DNA of 32,007 nt from Beijerinckiaceae bacterium (GCA_947478455.1 CANJWR010000034.1:1-32007); one strand, 5' to 3'; positions 1 through 8,067 are shown, counted from the stretch's first letter. Notes: a model not told the origin generated them from the letters alone. Program-made: numbers and translations.

Positions 1-1250
1 GAGAAGAAATTGTACAGAATGCGGATGTGATCCTTCGGGTCGGTCGAGCGCAGCAGAAGCTGGCCCCGGCTCTCGGGATGCAGCAGACAGGGGCGAATCC
101 CGTAGCCGTCGAGGTAAGGCTTGGCGATGCCCGGAAACCACAGGCGCGCATCGGTCGGCGCGCCGCGGAACATGAATTCGATGTCCGGCACCGGCTGGTC
201 GGGGCTCGACTTGACGAAAGCGTGCAGCCCGCCCGGCACCACCGTCCCGGCCCCGGAGCCGAAGAAATAGGCCTGCAGCATCGACATCGCCATGCGGTCG
301 AACCGCATCGAGGCATGGAACGAGCCGACATCCTTTCGGGTGAACATCATCAGCACCGCCAGATGGTCCTGCAGATTCCTGCCGACCGGCAGATCCGCCA
401 CAACCGGAATGCCCATTTCGCGCAGATGATCCGCCGGCCCGATGCCCGACAGCATCAGCAGATGCGGCGTGTTGAACGTGCCTGACGACAGGATCACCTC
501 GCGCGTCGCTTCCGCCTGCACCACCATGCCGTGATGCTCGTATTCGACGCCGGTCGCCCGCGTTCCCTGCATGGTGACGCGCAGCGCGTGGGCCTTCACG
601 TCGACGCGCAGATTGTTGCGCTTGCGGGCGGGTTTGAGGAAGGCCGTGGCCGACGACGAACGCCTGCCGTTGCGGATCGTGTACTGACTGCGCCCGAAAC
701 CTTCGCCGTCGACGCCGTTATAGTCCGGCGTCACCGGCAGTTTGGCGGCCTTCGCGGCCTCGATCCAGGCCGGGAAAAGCGGATCGTCGGTCTTCGCCCA
801 TTCGGTGCCCAGCGGTCCGTCGCCGCCGCGCCACGCATTCTCGCCGCCGATCCATGTCTCGCAGCGCTTGAAATAGGGCAGAATCTCCGCATAGGACCAA
901 CCGCTTGCGCCATTGCGCGACCAGCGGTCGTAATCGCCCCGATGGCCGCGCGTATAGGCCATGACGTTGACGGACGACGAGCCGCCCAGAACCTTGCCGC
1001 GCGAGGCCTCGATCCGGCGATTGTTGAGCGCCGGTTCCGGCTCGGTCTCCATGCCCCAGTCGTGCATGTGGTGCTCGTGCATCTTGCCCATGCCGAGAGG
1101 GATATGGATGAGCGGATTCCAGTCGCGGCCGCCGGCTTCGAGCAGCAGCACACGCGCGCCTTCATCCTCGGTCAGCCGGTTGGCCAGCACGCAGCCGGCC
1201 GAGCCTGCGCCAACGATGATGTAATCGTATGTGTTTCCTGCCGAAGCCAT
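1..1250 (-). CDS. GMC-family FAD oxidoreductase (choline dehydrogenase-like), 3' end outside window
   Basis: About 416 codons are visible, with no stop before the left edge. The family is usually 530-560 residues, so roughly the last quarter is missing. The N-terminal Rossmann motif GAGSAG is at residues 14-19. The first GMC signature (RGKVLGGSSSVN) lies at 84-95, and the second (SGTFNTPHLLMLSGIGP) at 256-272. Such enzymes oxidise alcohols using FAD; the substrate cannot be told from this sequence, and the catalytic His region lies beyond the edge. The ATG at 1250 is preceded by a GGGGAA stretch eight bases upstream. The gene follows the WYL regulator on the same strand with a 75-base gap, so it may share that transcript. 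Family assignment is firm; calling it choline dehydrogenase specifically would be over-reading. Confidence 0.93.
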   Translation of the reverse strand, partial: MASAGNTYDYIIVGAGSAGCVLANRLTEDEGARVLLLEAGGRDWNPLIHIPLGMGKMHEHHMHDWGMETEPEPALNNRRIEASRGKVLGGSSSVNVMAYTRGHRGDYDRWSRNGASGWSYAEILPYFKRCETWIGGENAWRGGDGPLGTEWAKTDDPLFPAWIEAAKAAKLPVTPDYNGVDGEGFGRSQYTIRNGRRSSSATAFLKPARKRNNLRVDVKAHALRVTMQGTRATGVEYEHHGMVVQAEATREVILSSGTFNTPHLLMLSGIGPADHLREMGIPVVADLPVGRNLQDHLAVLMMFTRKDVGSFHASMRFDRMAMSMLQAYFFGSGAGTVVPGGLHAFVKSSPDQPVPDIEFMFRGAPTDARLWFPGIAKPYLDGYGIRPCLLHPESRGQLLLRSTDPKDHIRILYNFF

Positions 1251-1325
1251 TGCGGTGTTTCCCCGATCTTGCTGCGCGCCGGGCGCATGTTCTGCCGTCA
1301 CGCCTACAATGGCCGGAGGCTCCTG

Positions 1326-2048
1326 TCATCCATCTGGATTGCGGGCTTTGGCGCGGGCCAGATATTTGGGCATTTCCCGCTCCTCCCACCGACGCTGCAG
1401 CACCGCCCGCTGTTCGGGATAGCGGACGCCCGGGCATTCGGCGTGGGCAATCCGGTCGGTGCGGAAATGGCGGAACTCCTGCCGCAACTCGCACCACGCC
1501 AGCACCACCCGCACCATTTCGAAATAGGCCAGCCGGAACGGCCAGATGGTGCGCTCCGAAGCCGCTCCCTGCCCGTCCCGGTAGGAAATCGACACCTTGA
1601 GGCTGCGGCGGATGGCGCCGCGCAAAAGCCCCACATCGATGGAGTCCTGCACGATGTCGACGCCCACAACGGGCGCGATCACGGGGCTGTCGAGCAGCAT
1701 CGGGCGAAGTTCCTTCGGCAGAACCGCGCCGAGCTTCGCCAGCACATCCTCGGTGGCGCGACGCAGCGACGGGTCGGCCCGGTTGCGGGTCCAGTTCAGT
1801 CCGATCAGGATCGCCTCGACCTCGTCGGCGGTGAACATCATCGGCGGCAGATCGTAGCCCGCCCCCAGCACATAGCCGACGCCCGCCTCGCCCCGCACCG
1901 GCGCATTGTTGCCGATCAGCGCCGCAATATCGCGATAGACGGTGCGGGTGGACACTTCGAGTTCGGCCGCCAACGCATCCGCCGTCACCGGGTGACGGTG
2001 GCGGCGAAGTGCCTGCAGCAGGCGAAGGAGACGGTCTGATCTGGCCAT
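1326..2048 (-). CDS. YafY-type HTH/WYL-domain transcriptional regulator
   Basis: This is a 240-residue protein. The N-terminal DeoR-like winged helix (residues about 1-60) contains TADALAAELEVSTRTVYRDIAAL, shown here only as the region around residues 22-44. A WYL-type domain follows. As is common in YafY-like proteins, the WYL segment reads RVVLAWCELR (about residues 185-195). WYL domains are known ligand-sensing or DNA-structure-sensing modules. The gene is divergent from a glutathione transferase with 85 bases between the two start codons, and that gap holds a 9-bp inverted repeat that is a natural operator candidate. I infer that the protein controls the transferase and itself. The ATG at 2048 gives the expected full-length N-terminus MARSDRLLRLLQALR. 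Confidence 0.9.
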   Translation of the reverse strand: MARSDRLLRLLQALRRHRHPVTADALAAELEVSTRTVYRDIAALIGNNAPVRGEAGVGYVLGAGYDLPPMMFTADEVEAILIGLNWTRNRADPSLRRATEDVLAKLGAVLPKELRPMLLDSPVIAPVVGVDIVQDSIDVGLLRGAIRRSLKVSISYRDGQGAASERTIWPFRLAYFEMVRVVLAWCELRQEFRHFRTDRIAHAECPGVRYPEQRAVLQRRWEEREMPKYLARAKARNPDG

Positions 2049-2056
2049 GGTTTAAT

Positions 2057-2095
2057 CTGTCAAAGGCTCCTGACGGATTCTGTCAGGAGCTGTCA
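2057..2095. promoter_or_regulatory. Candidate operator: inverted repeat plus CTGTCA repeats
   Basis: Between the divergent regulator and transferase genes is a perfect inverted repeat, GCTCCTGAC (2066-2074) and GTCAGGAGC (2082-2090), with a 7-base spacer. The hexamer CTGTCA occurs three times around it, at 2057, 2080 and 2090. This is seen directly. That it is the binding site of the adjacent WYL regulator is inferred from its position only. Confidence 0.6.
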
Positions 2096-2133
2096 GTACC
2101 AGATTGCGCAGAGTTCGTTTCAGGAGAAATTTT

Positions 2134-2841
2134 ATGCTCGTATTGCACACATTCGGCCCCGCGTTTGGCCTGCTCGACCCCAGCCCCTTTGTGGCCAAGG
2201 CTCACCTGTTACTTCGCCTTGCTGGCCTCCCGTACGAGACCGTGACGGGCGATCTCCGCAAGGCCCCGAAGGGCAAGCTGCCGATTCTGGTGGACGACGG
2301 CAAGATGATTCCAGATTCGAGCTTTATCCGCTTCCACATTGAGAAGACTCGCCATTTCGATTTCGACACAAGCCTTTCGGCGCGCGATCGCGGCCATGCT
2401 TGGGCGCTTGAGAAAATGCTTGAAGATCACCTCTACTGGTGCGTCGTGCGCGACCGCTGGACGGTGGATGAAAACTTCGAGCGCGGGCCGAAGAACTTCT
2501 TCAACGGCGTCCCGGCGCTCATACGCCCGCTCATCGTCTCGATGATCCGCCGCAAGGTGGGCCGCAATCTGGCGGGCCATGGCATGGGCCGTCACAGCTT
2601 CGAGGAAATGGCGCAGCTTTCGGAGCGGGCCGTCGCGTCCCTGTCGGACATTCTGGGCGACCGGCCCTACATCATGGGCGATAAGCCCTGCGGGGCGGAT
2701 GCGACCGTCTTCGGGTTCATCTCAAGCGCACTCTGCCCGCTGTTCAAGTCCAGCACGCGCGACGCCGCAGAACGTCGTCCCAATCTGGCGGCTTACGTGG
2801 AACGCGTGAAGGCGCAATATCTGGCCGACATGAAACTCTGA
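2134..2841 (+). CDS. Glutathione S-transferase family protein (FAX/metaxin-like)
   Basis: This 235-residue protein has a thioredoxin-fold GST N-terminal domain (LVLHTFGPAFGLLDPSPF) containing GKLPILVDDGKMIPDSSFI at about residues 46-64. The C-terminal domain is helical and ends in a GDKPCGADATVFGF segment. The pattern resembles the failed-axon-connections/metaxin branch more than classical detoxifying GSTs. The ATG at 2134 is chosen because AGGAGA lies seven bases upstream; an in-frame codon at 2104 has no such site. It is divergent from the WYL regulator and is followed by a strong terminator shared with ndk. The enzymatic substrate is unknown. Confidence 0.88.
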   Translation: MLVLHTFGPAFGLLDPSPFVAKAHLLLRLAGLPYETVTGDLRKAPKGKLPILVDDGKMIPDSSFIRFHIEKTRHFDFDTSLSARDRGHAWALEKMLEDHLYWCVVRDRWTVDENFERGPKNFFNGVPALIRPLIVSMIRRKVGRNLAGHGMGRHSFEEMAQLSERAVASLSDILGDRPYIMGDKPCGADATVFGFISSALCPLFKSSTRDAAERRPNLAAYVERVKAQYLADMKL

Positions 2842-2851
2842 CTGTCGAAAC

Positions 2852-2881
2852 AAAAAAGGCGGCCCGAGGGCCGCCTTTTTC
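2852..2881. terminator. Bidirectional intrinsic terminator between GST gene and ndk
   Basis: A run of six A (2852-2857) precedes the stem arms GGCGGCCC (2858-2865) and GGGCCGCC (2868-2875), followed by a T run. The A run and the T run make the hairpin work from both strands. It lies between the convergent stops of the transferase (2841) and ndk (2901). Confidence 0.9.
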
Positions 2882-2900
2882 GAATTCTGCAAACCAGCGA

Positions 2901-3323
2901 TCAGCCGACCAGTTCGTTGCCCGCAAACCACTGGGCGATTTCGATGGCGGCAGTCTCGGGAGCATCCGAACCGTGGACCGAGTTCTCGCCCATGTTGAGA
3001 GCGAAGAGCTTGCGGATCGTGCCGGCTTCGGCCTTCTCGGGGTTCGTGGCGCCCATGACATCGCGATAGCGCTTGATGGCGTTGTCGCCTTCGAGCACCT
3101 GCACGACGACCGGGGCGGCGATCATCTGGCCGACGAGTTCGCCGAAGAAGGGACGCTCGCGGTGAACGCCATAGAAAGCCTCGGCCTGAGCTTTCGTCAT
3201 GTGGACGCGCTTCTGGGCGATGATGCGCAGACCGGCTTCCTCGATCTTGGCGTTGACGGCGCCGGTGAGGTTACGACGGGTCACGTCGGGCTTCAGGATG
3301 GAGAAAGTACGTTCGAGCGCCAT
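2901..3323 (-). CDS. ndk: Nucleoside diphosphate kinase
   Basis: This is a 140-residue protein of the usual Ndk length. It transfers the gamma-phosphate from ATP to nucleoside diphosphates through a phosphohistidine. The N-terminus [13 protein letters not shown] is canonical, and the active-site motif NSVHGSD places the catalytic His at residue 117. An in-frame extension upstream to 3554 exists but has no homology-like character, so the ATG at 3323 is used. The gene is convergent with the transferase, with the bidirectional terminator between them. Confidence 0.97.
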   Translation of the reverse strand: MALERTFSILKPDVTRRNLTGAVNAKIEEAGLRIIAQKRVHMTKAQAEAFYGVHRERPFFGELVGQMIAAPVVVQVLEGDNAIKRYRDVMGATNPEKAEAGTIRKLFALNMGENSVHGSDAPETAAIEIAQWFAGNELVG

Positions 3324-3584
3324 GGCGATCAGGAACCTGCAAATTCGGGGGTTAATGGATGCGCGGCTTATACCGGCGCAGGCCCGTTTGCACAAGGCAC
3401 TGACAGGAAAAGAGCCCGACTGTCGAAGATCGCTACAATTGTTCCTTAACGGCTGTGCTTTACTTTCAGGCAGTTGAGCCCGGTCTTTTGGATTTTGTCC
3501 GTGTCGCTCCAGGTAGACGATCTGAGGAACCTCGCGGCCCATTCGCGGCCGCAATCAACCTCCGGAACACCGTTCCGGTTCGGG
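3324..3584. other. Divergent intergenic region between ndk and the unknown membrane protein
   Basis: This 261-base gap must carry promoters for both neighbours. The only clear structure is a perfect 7-bp inverted repeat, CCGGAAC (3562-3568) and GTTCCGG (3572-3578), with a 3-base spacer, ending six bases before the ATG at 3585. I could not assign a -35/-10 pair with confidence. No small gene is convincing here. Confidence 0.5.
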
Positions 3585-4973
3585 ATGATGTTCGACGGGT
3601 TCGGCTATGTCGCCCGCCAGTTCTTCCGCTTCGTGATTGCCGCTCTGGCGGTCATCTGTGCGGTCATGATCATCTGGTGGAACCTCGACCTGAACGCTCC
3701 AGTCGATTCTCGCTCCGCTGCGGCAAGAACCCGCGACGAACTCAGCCGGGCGCAATCTGCCCATTCGCAAGTGACTTCACTGTCGGGCTCCCACAGCCAG
3801 CAATCGGGAATCGCCGCATATTTTCAGGGTGTCACCACTGCGATCTACAATGCGTTTGATCGCATGCGAACGAAGGATCGGGAGCGCTATTCTGCGCAGG
3901 ACCGCAGTCTCCGCGGCTTTTTCGACGTGCAGCCGCGGTCGCAGAGGATCGAGGCCCGGCAGCCGCAATCCGCCTCGACATCCATGACCCTGCTTCCGTC
4001 GCGTGGATTGTCCACAGCCGACAAAGCCGCGCTTCAGAACCAGAGATCCGGGGCGAACGTCGGTGACGCCACTGACTTTTCAAGCGCCGCGCAGGCAGTT
4101 GGTCGAAGTATCGGCAACAATGAACCTACCGCCCCGATAACCCGGACTTTGCCACCACCGGCCGCCCCGACCAAGCAGGCTGCGGCCCCGCGCGTCAATG
4201 CTCCACTGCCGTCGACTATCCCGCAGAGCGCCGCAGCGCCCTCAAACCAGCAAAGCACGCCGCAAGCCCCGGCTAGCTCGAGTTTCAGCAAGCTTGCTGC
4301 GCCCCCGCCAATGATCGACCTCCAAGCGCCGCAGCGCCCAGCGCCGCAATTGCGCGGCGCTGCTTCGCCTACAGCGGCAGCAACCGCCGAAAAGCCCTCG
4401 CAGGCATCAACAGAGCGCAACGATTTCGCCGCCGTGAATGCAGCCGTCGCGGCAGTGGAAGAAGACTATCGGACCTTCAATCGCGCACTGGATCAGGTGC
4501 GCCTGTATCTGGAGCGCTATCCGAACTCAATGCGCCGCCAGCCTCTGATCGAGAAGATCGATTCACTGGCCGCGATCCGCAGCCGCGCGCAGGAAGAGCG
4601 CGAACGGATCGACTCGTCGTCCGTCCTGTCTCCTGTCGACTTTACCGATAAGGAATTTGCCGTCGTGACGGCATGTCTGGACGGCATCGACAAGCTCAAC
4701 ACAATAGCGCTCGTCAAAAAGGCGGTGACGATTCAAAAGAACATCCCCGCTTATTTCATGCTCGTGGATGCTGATCTTGTCGCCGGGAAGGCAAACGCCG
4801 CTGCAGACACGTCCGATCTTCGCGCTGGCATGGGCGAAAAAATCGGTAGATGCTTCCCCAACCAAAATGCAGCCGGCGCAGTAAAATACTTGTTCTGGCC
4901 CGACCCGGAAGCCAAGTCCGTGAGCCCGCTCATGGCAAAGGTGCAGGACGCCCTGATCTACGGTCGCAATTAA
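3585..4973 (+). CDS. Unrecognised membrane-anchored Pro/Ala/Gln-rich protein
   Basis: This is a 462-residue protein with no family that I recognise. A single hydrophobic segment at about residues 14-32 (FFRFVIAALAVICAVMIIWW) is preceded by basic residues, suggesting an N-terminal anchor with the bulk in the periplasm. Residues about 180-275 are low-complexity and rich in Pro, Ala, Gln and Ser. A charged helical region follows (EEDYRTFNRALDQVRLYLERYP), and then a compact C-terminal part of about 110 residues. Two adjacent ATGs (3585, 3588) are possible, as is an upstream TTG at 3474. I prefer 3585 because it leaves a compact anchor-type N-terminus, although no strong ribosome site is visible. 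It lies between ndk and oxyR and is co-directional with oxyR, 156 bases upstream of it. Confidence 0.75.
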   Translation: MMFDGFGYVARQFFRFVIAALAVICAVMIIWWNLDLNAPVDSRSAAARTRDELSRAQSAHSQVTSLSGSHSQQSGIAAYFQGVTTAIYNAFDRMRTKDRERYSAQDRSLRGFFDVQPRSQRIEARQPQSASTSMTLLPSRGLSTADKAALQNQRSGANVGDATDFSSAAQAVGRSIGNNEPTAPITRTLPPPAAPTKQAAAPRVNAPLPSTIPQSAAAPSNQQSTPQAPASSSFSKLAAPPPMIDLQAPQRPAPQLRGAASPTAAATAEKPSQASTERNDFAAVNAAVAAVEEDYRTFNRALDQVRLYLERYPNSMRRQPLIEKIDSLAAIRSRAQEERERIDSSSVLSPVDFTDKEFAVVTACLDGIDKLNTIALVKKAVTIQKNIPAYFMLVDADLVAGKANAAADTSDLRAGMGEKIGRCFPNQNAAGAVKYLFWPDPEAKSVSPLMAKVQDALIYGRN

Positions 4974-5079
4974 ATCCCCACGCTATCATTCTGCAACGCG
5001 ACTCAGGTCAGCCTGATCCGGGCCTTCCGGTTTTTCCGACGAGACAACAGAAACGCCTCGAGCAAGACATCGTCGCATT

Positions 5080-5116
5080 CGATTGTTCAATAGTTTGCTA
5101 TCGTCAAGACCTATTG
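5080..5116. promoter_or_regulatory. Candidate OxyR-type site upstream of oxyR
   Basis: The oxyR leader contains ATTG-TT-CAAT at 5082-5091 within CGATTGTTCAATAG. CTAT follows at 5098-5101, and a distal CTATTG at 5111-5116 is the inverted partner of CAATAG at 5088-5093. LysR regulators commonly bind such dyads in their own promoters. A related dyad precedes the peroxiredoxin gene. The match to any published OxyR consensus is partial, so this is a proposal. Confidence 0.5.
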
Positions 5117-5129
5117 ATATGAAATTGCC

Positions 5130-6047
5130 ATGAACCTGCGCGATCTTCGCTACGTCCTCGCCGTCGCCGATCTCGGGCATTTTGGCCGCGCGGCGGAGGC
5201 CTGCCATGTCAGCCAACCCACGCTGAGCGGGCAGATCCTCAAACTGGAGGAAGAGCTCGGCGTCGCGATTTTCGAGCGCATGGGCCGCAATGTGCGTCTC
5301 ACGACTATCGGCGAGCGCATCGTCGAACAGGCCCGCCGCTCTGTGCAGGCCGCTGACGACATCATGGCCAGCGCCAAGGCCGCGCGCGATCCGCTTTTTG
5401 GGCCGCTGACGGTTGGCGCCATCCCCACAATTGCTCCCTATCTGATGCCCTATGTGCTGCCCGCCGCAGCGCGCGAACTCCCGCTGGCTCCGCTTGTGCT
5501 GCAGGAGGATGTCACCGACCATCTTCTGGCGGCGCTGTCTGCCGGAAAACTCGATGCCGCCATTCTGGCGACAGAAATGGACTCGCCCCAGCTTTCCTCG
5601 ATAGCCTTGTTCGATGAGCCATTCTGGGTGGCGCTGCCGGAATCCCACGAACTGGCGAGCCGCAAACAGATCGCCCCGGGTGATCTCGATCCAAAAGCGC
5701 TGCTGCTGCTGACGGATGGCCATTGCCTGCGCGATCAGGCGCTCGAACTCTGCGGCCACCCCGATCTTGGCAACGCCAATAGCGCCGATATTCGCGCGCT
5801 CAGTCTCGAAACGCTGATGCAGCTTGCGGCCGCAGGTTACGGCGTGACGCTGGCGCCAGAACTGGCCGTCGATGGCGGGCGAGGATTGACGAAAGGCCTT
5901 GTGGCGCGGCCCCTCACGGGCAAGGAATCTCACCGCACAGTGCGCCTTGCATTTCGCCGCAATGCGCCGCGCCAGAAGGCCATCGAGGCCCTGGCGCGCG
6001 TGATCAGGGACGCTATTCCGAAAAAGCTTCGCAGCGCGAAAAAATAG
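5130..6047 (+). CDS. oxyR: Hydrogen peroxide-sensing LysR regulator OxyR
   Basis: This 305-residue LysR-type regulator has the N-terminal winged helix-turn-helix at residues 1-60 (DLGHFGRAAEACHVSQPTLS). The regulatory domain carries GHCLRDQALELC, which puts cysteines at residues 199 and 208, the same numbers as the peroxide-sensing disulfide pair of E. coli OxyR. In that family H2O2 oxidises the pair and switches the protein to an activator of catalase and peroxiredoxin genes. Here an AhpC-type peroxiredoxin and ahpD lie 1.4-2 kb away on the other strand, which supports the assignment. The gene is convergent with the nitroreductase (39-base gap). Confidence 0.95.
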   Translation: MNLRDLRYVLAVADLGHFGRAAEACHVSQPTLSGQILKLEEELGVAIFERMGRNVRLTTIGERIVEQARRSVQAADDIMASAKAARDPLFGPLTVGAIPTIAPYLMPYVLPAAARELPLAPLVLQEDVTDHLLAALSAGKLDAAILATEMDSPQLSSIALFDEPFWVALPESHELASRKQIAPGDLDPKALLLLTDGHCLRDQALELCGHPDLGNANSADIRALSLETLMQLAAAGYGVTLAPELAVDGGRGLTKGLVARPLTGKESHRTVRLAFRRNAPRQKAIEALARVIRDAIPKKLRSAKK

Positions 6048-6086
6048 CCGCAGGATCGCAGGAGCTTTTCCGCGTCCGCGTAACCC

Positions 6087-6683
6087 TTACGATGGGAAGC
6101 CGCCGCGACGGACTGTCTTGCCCAGTGGCTCGCGCAAGCTCGGAATCTCGCGCACCTGCAGAGCGTCCGGAAGGCTGGCCCGGTCGCCAATGCGGCCCAC
6201 AGCCACGACGGCATGAAGTGCGTGGCCGGCGGGAATCTTGAGATTGGCGGTCGCCTTTGCGTGGTCGAATCCGCCCATCGCATGCGCCACCCAGCCCTTG
6301 AGATGAGCCTGAAGCGCGAAATTGCTCCATGCGGCGCCGGCATCGAAGGCGTGCGCCACATTCGGAACTTCTTCAGTTCCTTTCAGGACCGTCATCTTCG
6401 AGCCGATGAGCACCAGAGCGGCGGCCTTGGCCGCCCAACCGGCGTTGAACGGCATGAGCGCATCCGCGATAGCCACAAAACCCGCATCGCCCCGCAGCCC
6501 GTAGGCAAAACGCCAGGGCTGGTTGTTGGAGGCCGAAGGCGCCCAGCGGGCCGCTTCGAAAAAGTCCAGAAGCTCGCCGTCGGAAATGGTCGCTTCAGAA
6601 AAAGCGCGCGGCGACCAGCGTTCGATGAACTGCGTGTCGACGCTGTGGTCCGGAACCCGGTTGCTTGTGGCGGAAGCCGTCAT
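6087..6683 (-). CDS. Nitroreductase family FMN-dependent oxidoreductase
   Basis: This is a 198-residue protein of the nitroreductase fold. The FMN-binding N-terminal motif RWSPRAFSEATI is at about residues 23-34, followed by ARWAPSASNNQPWRF near 45-59, both typical of the family. Members reduce nitro groups, quinones or enals with NAD(P)H; the substrate is not readable here. The ATG at 6683 is preferred to an upstream extension to 6722, because GAGAGA lies about nine bases before it and the N-terminus is then compact. It lies downstream of ahpD on the same strand, but separated by 242 bases containing three hairpins, so it probably has its own promoter. Confidence 0.9.
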   Translation of the reverse strand: MTASATSNRVPDHSVDTQFIERWSPRAFSEATISDGELLDFFEAARWAPSASNNQPWRFAYGLRGDAGFVAIADALMPFNAGWAAKAAALVLIGSKMTVLKGTEEVPNVAHAFDAGAAWSNFALQAHLKGWVAHAMGGFDHAKATANLKIPAGHALHAVVAVGRIGDRASLPDALQVREIPSLREPLGKTVRRGGFPS

Positions 6684-6802
6684 ATGAATATTTCTCTCGG
6701 CAAGTTTGACAATGACCGTCACCTAATGCCTACACGACTGAACCGCAAGCGGCAGCCGAATTCGCAAAATTCACGTTGGGTTGAAGGTGCAGAATTTAAA
6801 TT

Positions 6803-6874
6803 CCGTTCCATCGCGAACGGCGAAAATTCGTTTTCGCCAAACCAAACCGCCGCGACCAGAATTGATCGCGGCGG
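6803..6874 (-). terminator. Three consecutive hairpins downstream of ahpD, candidate terminator
   Basis: Three perfect inverted repeats lie in 72 bases. They are CCGTTC/GAACGG (6803-6820), GGCGAAAA/TTTTCGCC around a TTCG loop (6819-6838), and a 9-bp stem CCGCCGCGA/TCGCGGCGG (6847-6855, 6866-6874). Read on the minus strand after ahpD, the 9-bp stem is followed by a T-rich stretch (TTTGGTTTGG). This suits transcription termination, but there is no long T run. Confidence 0.5.
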
Positions 6875-6925
6875 CTGCATTTTCCAATCCGACCCTGAAC
6901 CAAATGCGGTTCTGGCGCTCTCGCC

Positions 6926-7462
6926 TCAGGCCGCAACCGGCAAAGTCGCTGCCTCAATCGCCACGGCTGCCGACTGGACAATCGACGCAAACCGCACAGC
7001 GGTCTGGATCGTTTCTGTCGTCACACCTGCCTCGACCAGCACCTTCTCGTGGCTGTCGATGCACATGCCGCAGCCGTTAATGGCCGAGACCGCCAGTGAC
7101 CAGAGTTCAAAATCGACCTTCGGCACGCCGGGCTTCGCGATGACGTTCATGCGAAGTTTCGCCGGCAACTTCGCATATTCCTTGTTCGACGAGAGATGAA
7201 CAAAGCGGTAGTAAACATTGTTCATCGCCATGATCGAAACCGTCGCCAGCGCCGCATCGTGCGCCGCCGGATCAAGATGATTGCGGGCCTCCTCGTCGAT
7301 GGCCTCACGCACGACGCCGTTGCGGGTCGCGACCGCGCAGGCGAGCAGCAAGCCCCATTTGGTCTGCTGGCCGAGCGTTTCATCGTTCGCCACGGTCGAC
7401 AGGTTGAGCCTGACGTCTTTGGCAAATTCGGGAATGCGCTCCTTCAGCGCCTCGATGGACAT
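6926..7462 (-). CDS. ahpD: AhpD-like alkylhydroperoxidase
   Basis: This is a 178-residue protein. The motif [10 protein letters not shown] gives the CXXC pair at residues 131 and 134 and the following His at 138, as in AhpD, with a Glu at 119 in the position of the proton-relay residue. AhpD reduces the partner AhpC peroxiredoxin and in mycobacteria is itself recharged by lipoamide. Its ATG (7460-7462) overlaps the TAA of the upstream peroxiredoxin by one base in a TAATG junction, so the two are probably translationally coupled. An in-frame upstream extension to 7504 lies inside the peroxiredoxin gene and is rejected. Confidence 0.93.
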   Translation of the reverse strand: MSIEALKERIPEFAKDVRLNLSTVANDETLGQQTKWGLLLACAVATRNGVVREAIDEEARNHLDPAAHDAALATVSIMAMNNVYYRFVHLSSNKEYAKLPAKLRMNVIAKPGVPKVDFELWSLAVSAINGCGMCIDSHEKVLVEAGVTTETIQTAVRFASIVQSAAVAIEAATLPVAA

Positions 7463-8016
7463 TACGCGGCCTTGAGGGTTGCGCCGCCTACTTCGCGGCT
7501 GCAAGGGCAGAGATCATCAGTCTGCAGCGCATCCAGAACCCGCAGTGTATCTTTCGGGGCGCGACCAACATTGAGGTTGTTGGCGTAGATGTGCTGGATC
7601 GTGTTGTCCGGCGCGACGATAAATGTGTAGCGATACGCTACGCCATCGGGCGAACGCACGCCCAGACCATCCACGAGCGAGCCGTTCGTGTCGGCGAACT
7701 GCCAGATTGGGAGCTTGGCGAGATCCTTGTGATCGCGGCGCCAGGCGAGCTTCACGAATTCATTGTCGGTCGAGCCGCCGAGCACAACCGCATCGCGATC
7801 CTCGAATTCGCTGTTGAGACGGGCGAACTCGGCGATCTCGGTCGGGCACACGAAGGTGAAATCCTTCGGGTAGAAGAAAATGATCTTCCATTTGCCGGCG
7901 AAGCTTTCGTCGGTGAGAGTCTCGAATGCGCTGACGCCGTTTTCTTCGTGCTGCATGAACTTCGGCTTGACGCCGGTGACGCTGAATTTCGGGAGAGTGG
8001 AACCAATTCCGAGCAT
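7462..8016 (-). CDS. ahpC: AhpC-type 2-Cys peroxiredoxin
   Basis: This is a 184-residue peroxiredoxin. The peroxidatic cysteine is in DFTFVCPTE at residue 57, and the C-terminal LCPCSRE has cysteines at 170 and 172. The spacings (113 and 115 residues) equal those I recall for the three redox cysteines of Mycobacterium tuberculosis AhpC (61, 174, 176), whose partner is AhpD rather than AhpF. The adjacent coupled ahpD fits this. The ATG at 8016 is chosen over one at 8037 because GGAGG lies five bases upstream. The gene is divergent from an oxygenase gene and preceded by a tandem ATTG/CAAT element that OxyR may bind. Confidence 0.95.
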   Translation of the reverse strand: MLGIGSTLPKFSVTGVKPKFMQHEENGVSAFETLTDESFAGKWKIIFFYPKDFTFVCPTEIAEFARLNSEFEDRDAVVLGGSTDNEFVKLAWRRDHKDLAKLPIWQFADTNGSLVDGLGVRSPDGVAYRYTFIVAPDNTIQHIYANNLNVGRAPKDTLRVLDALQTDDLCPCSREVGGATLKAA

Positions 8017-8067
8017 TGAAGCCTCCGTGCTGCTCATTTCGATAAGGTTGAAATAAGCGACGCAGCT

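Noticed and set aside
531..2039. A 502-codon plus-strand open frame
   Set aside because: It is antisense to the GMC oxidoreductase and the WYL regulator, both with clear motifs; its composition is that of a shadow frame.
4986..5933. A 315-codon minus-strand open frame
   Set aside because: It covers oxyR on the opposite strand and shows no domain features; oxyR has both sensing cysteines and the HTH.
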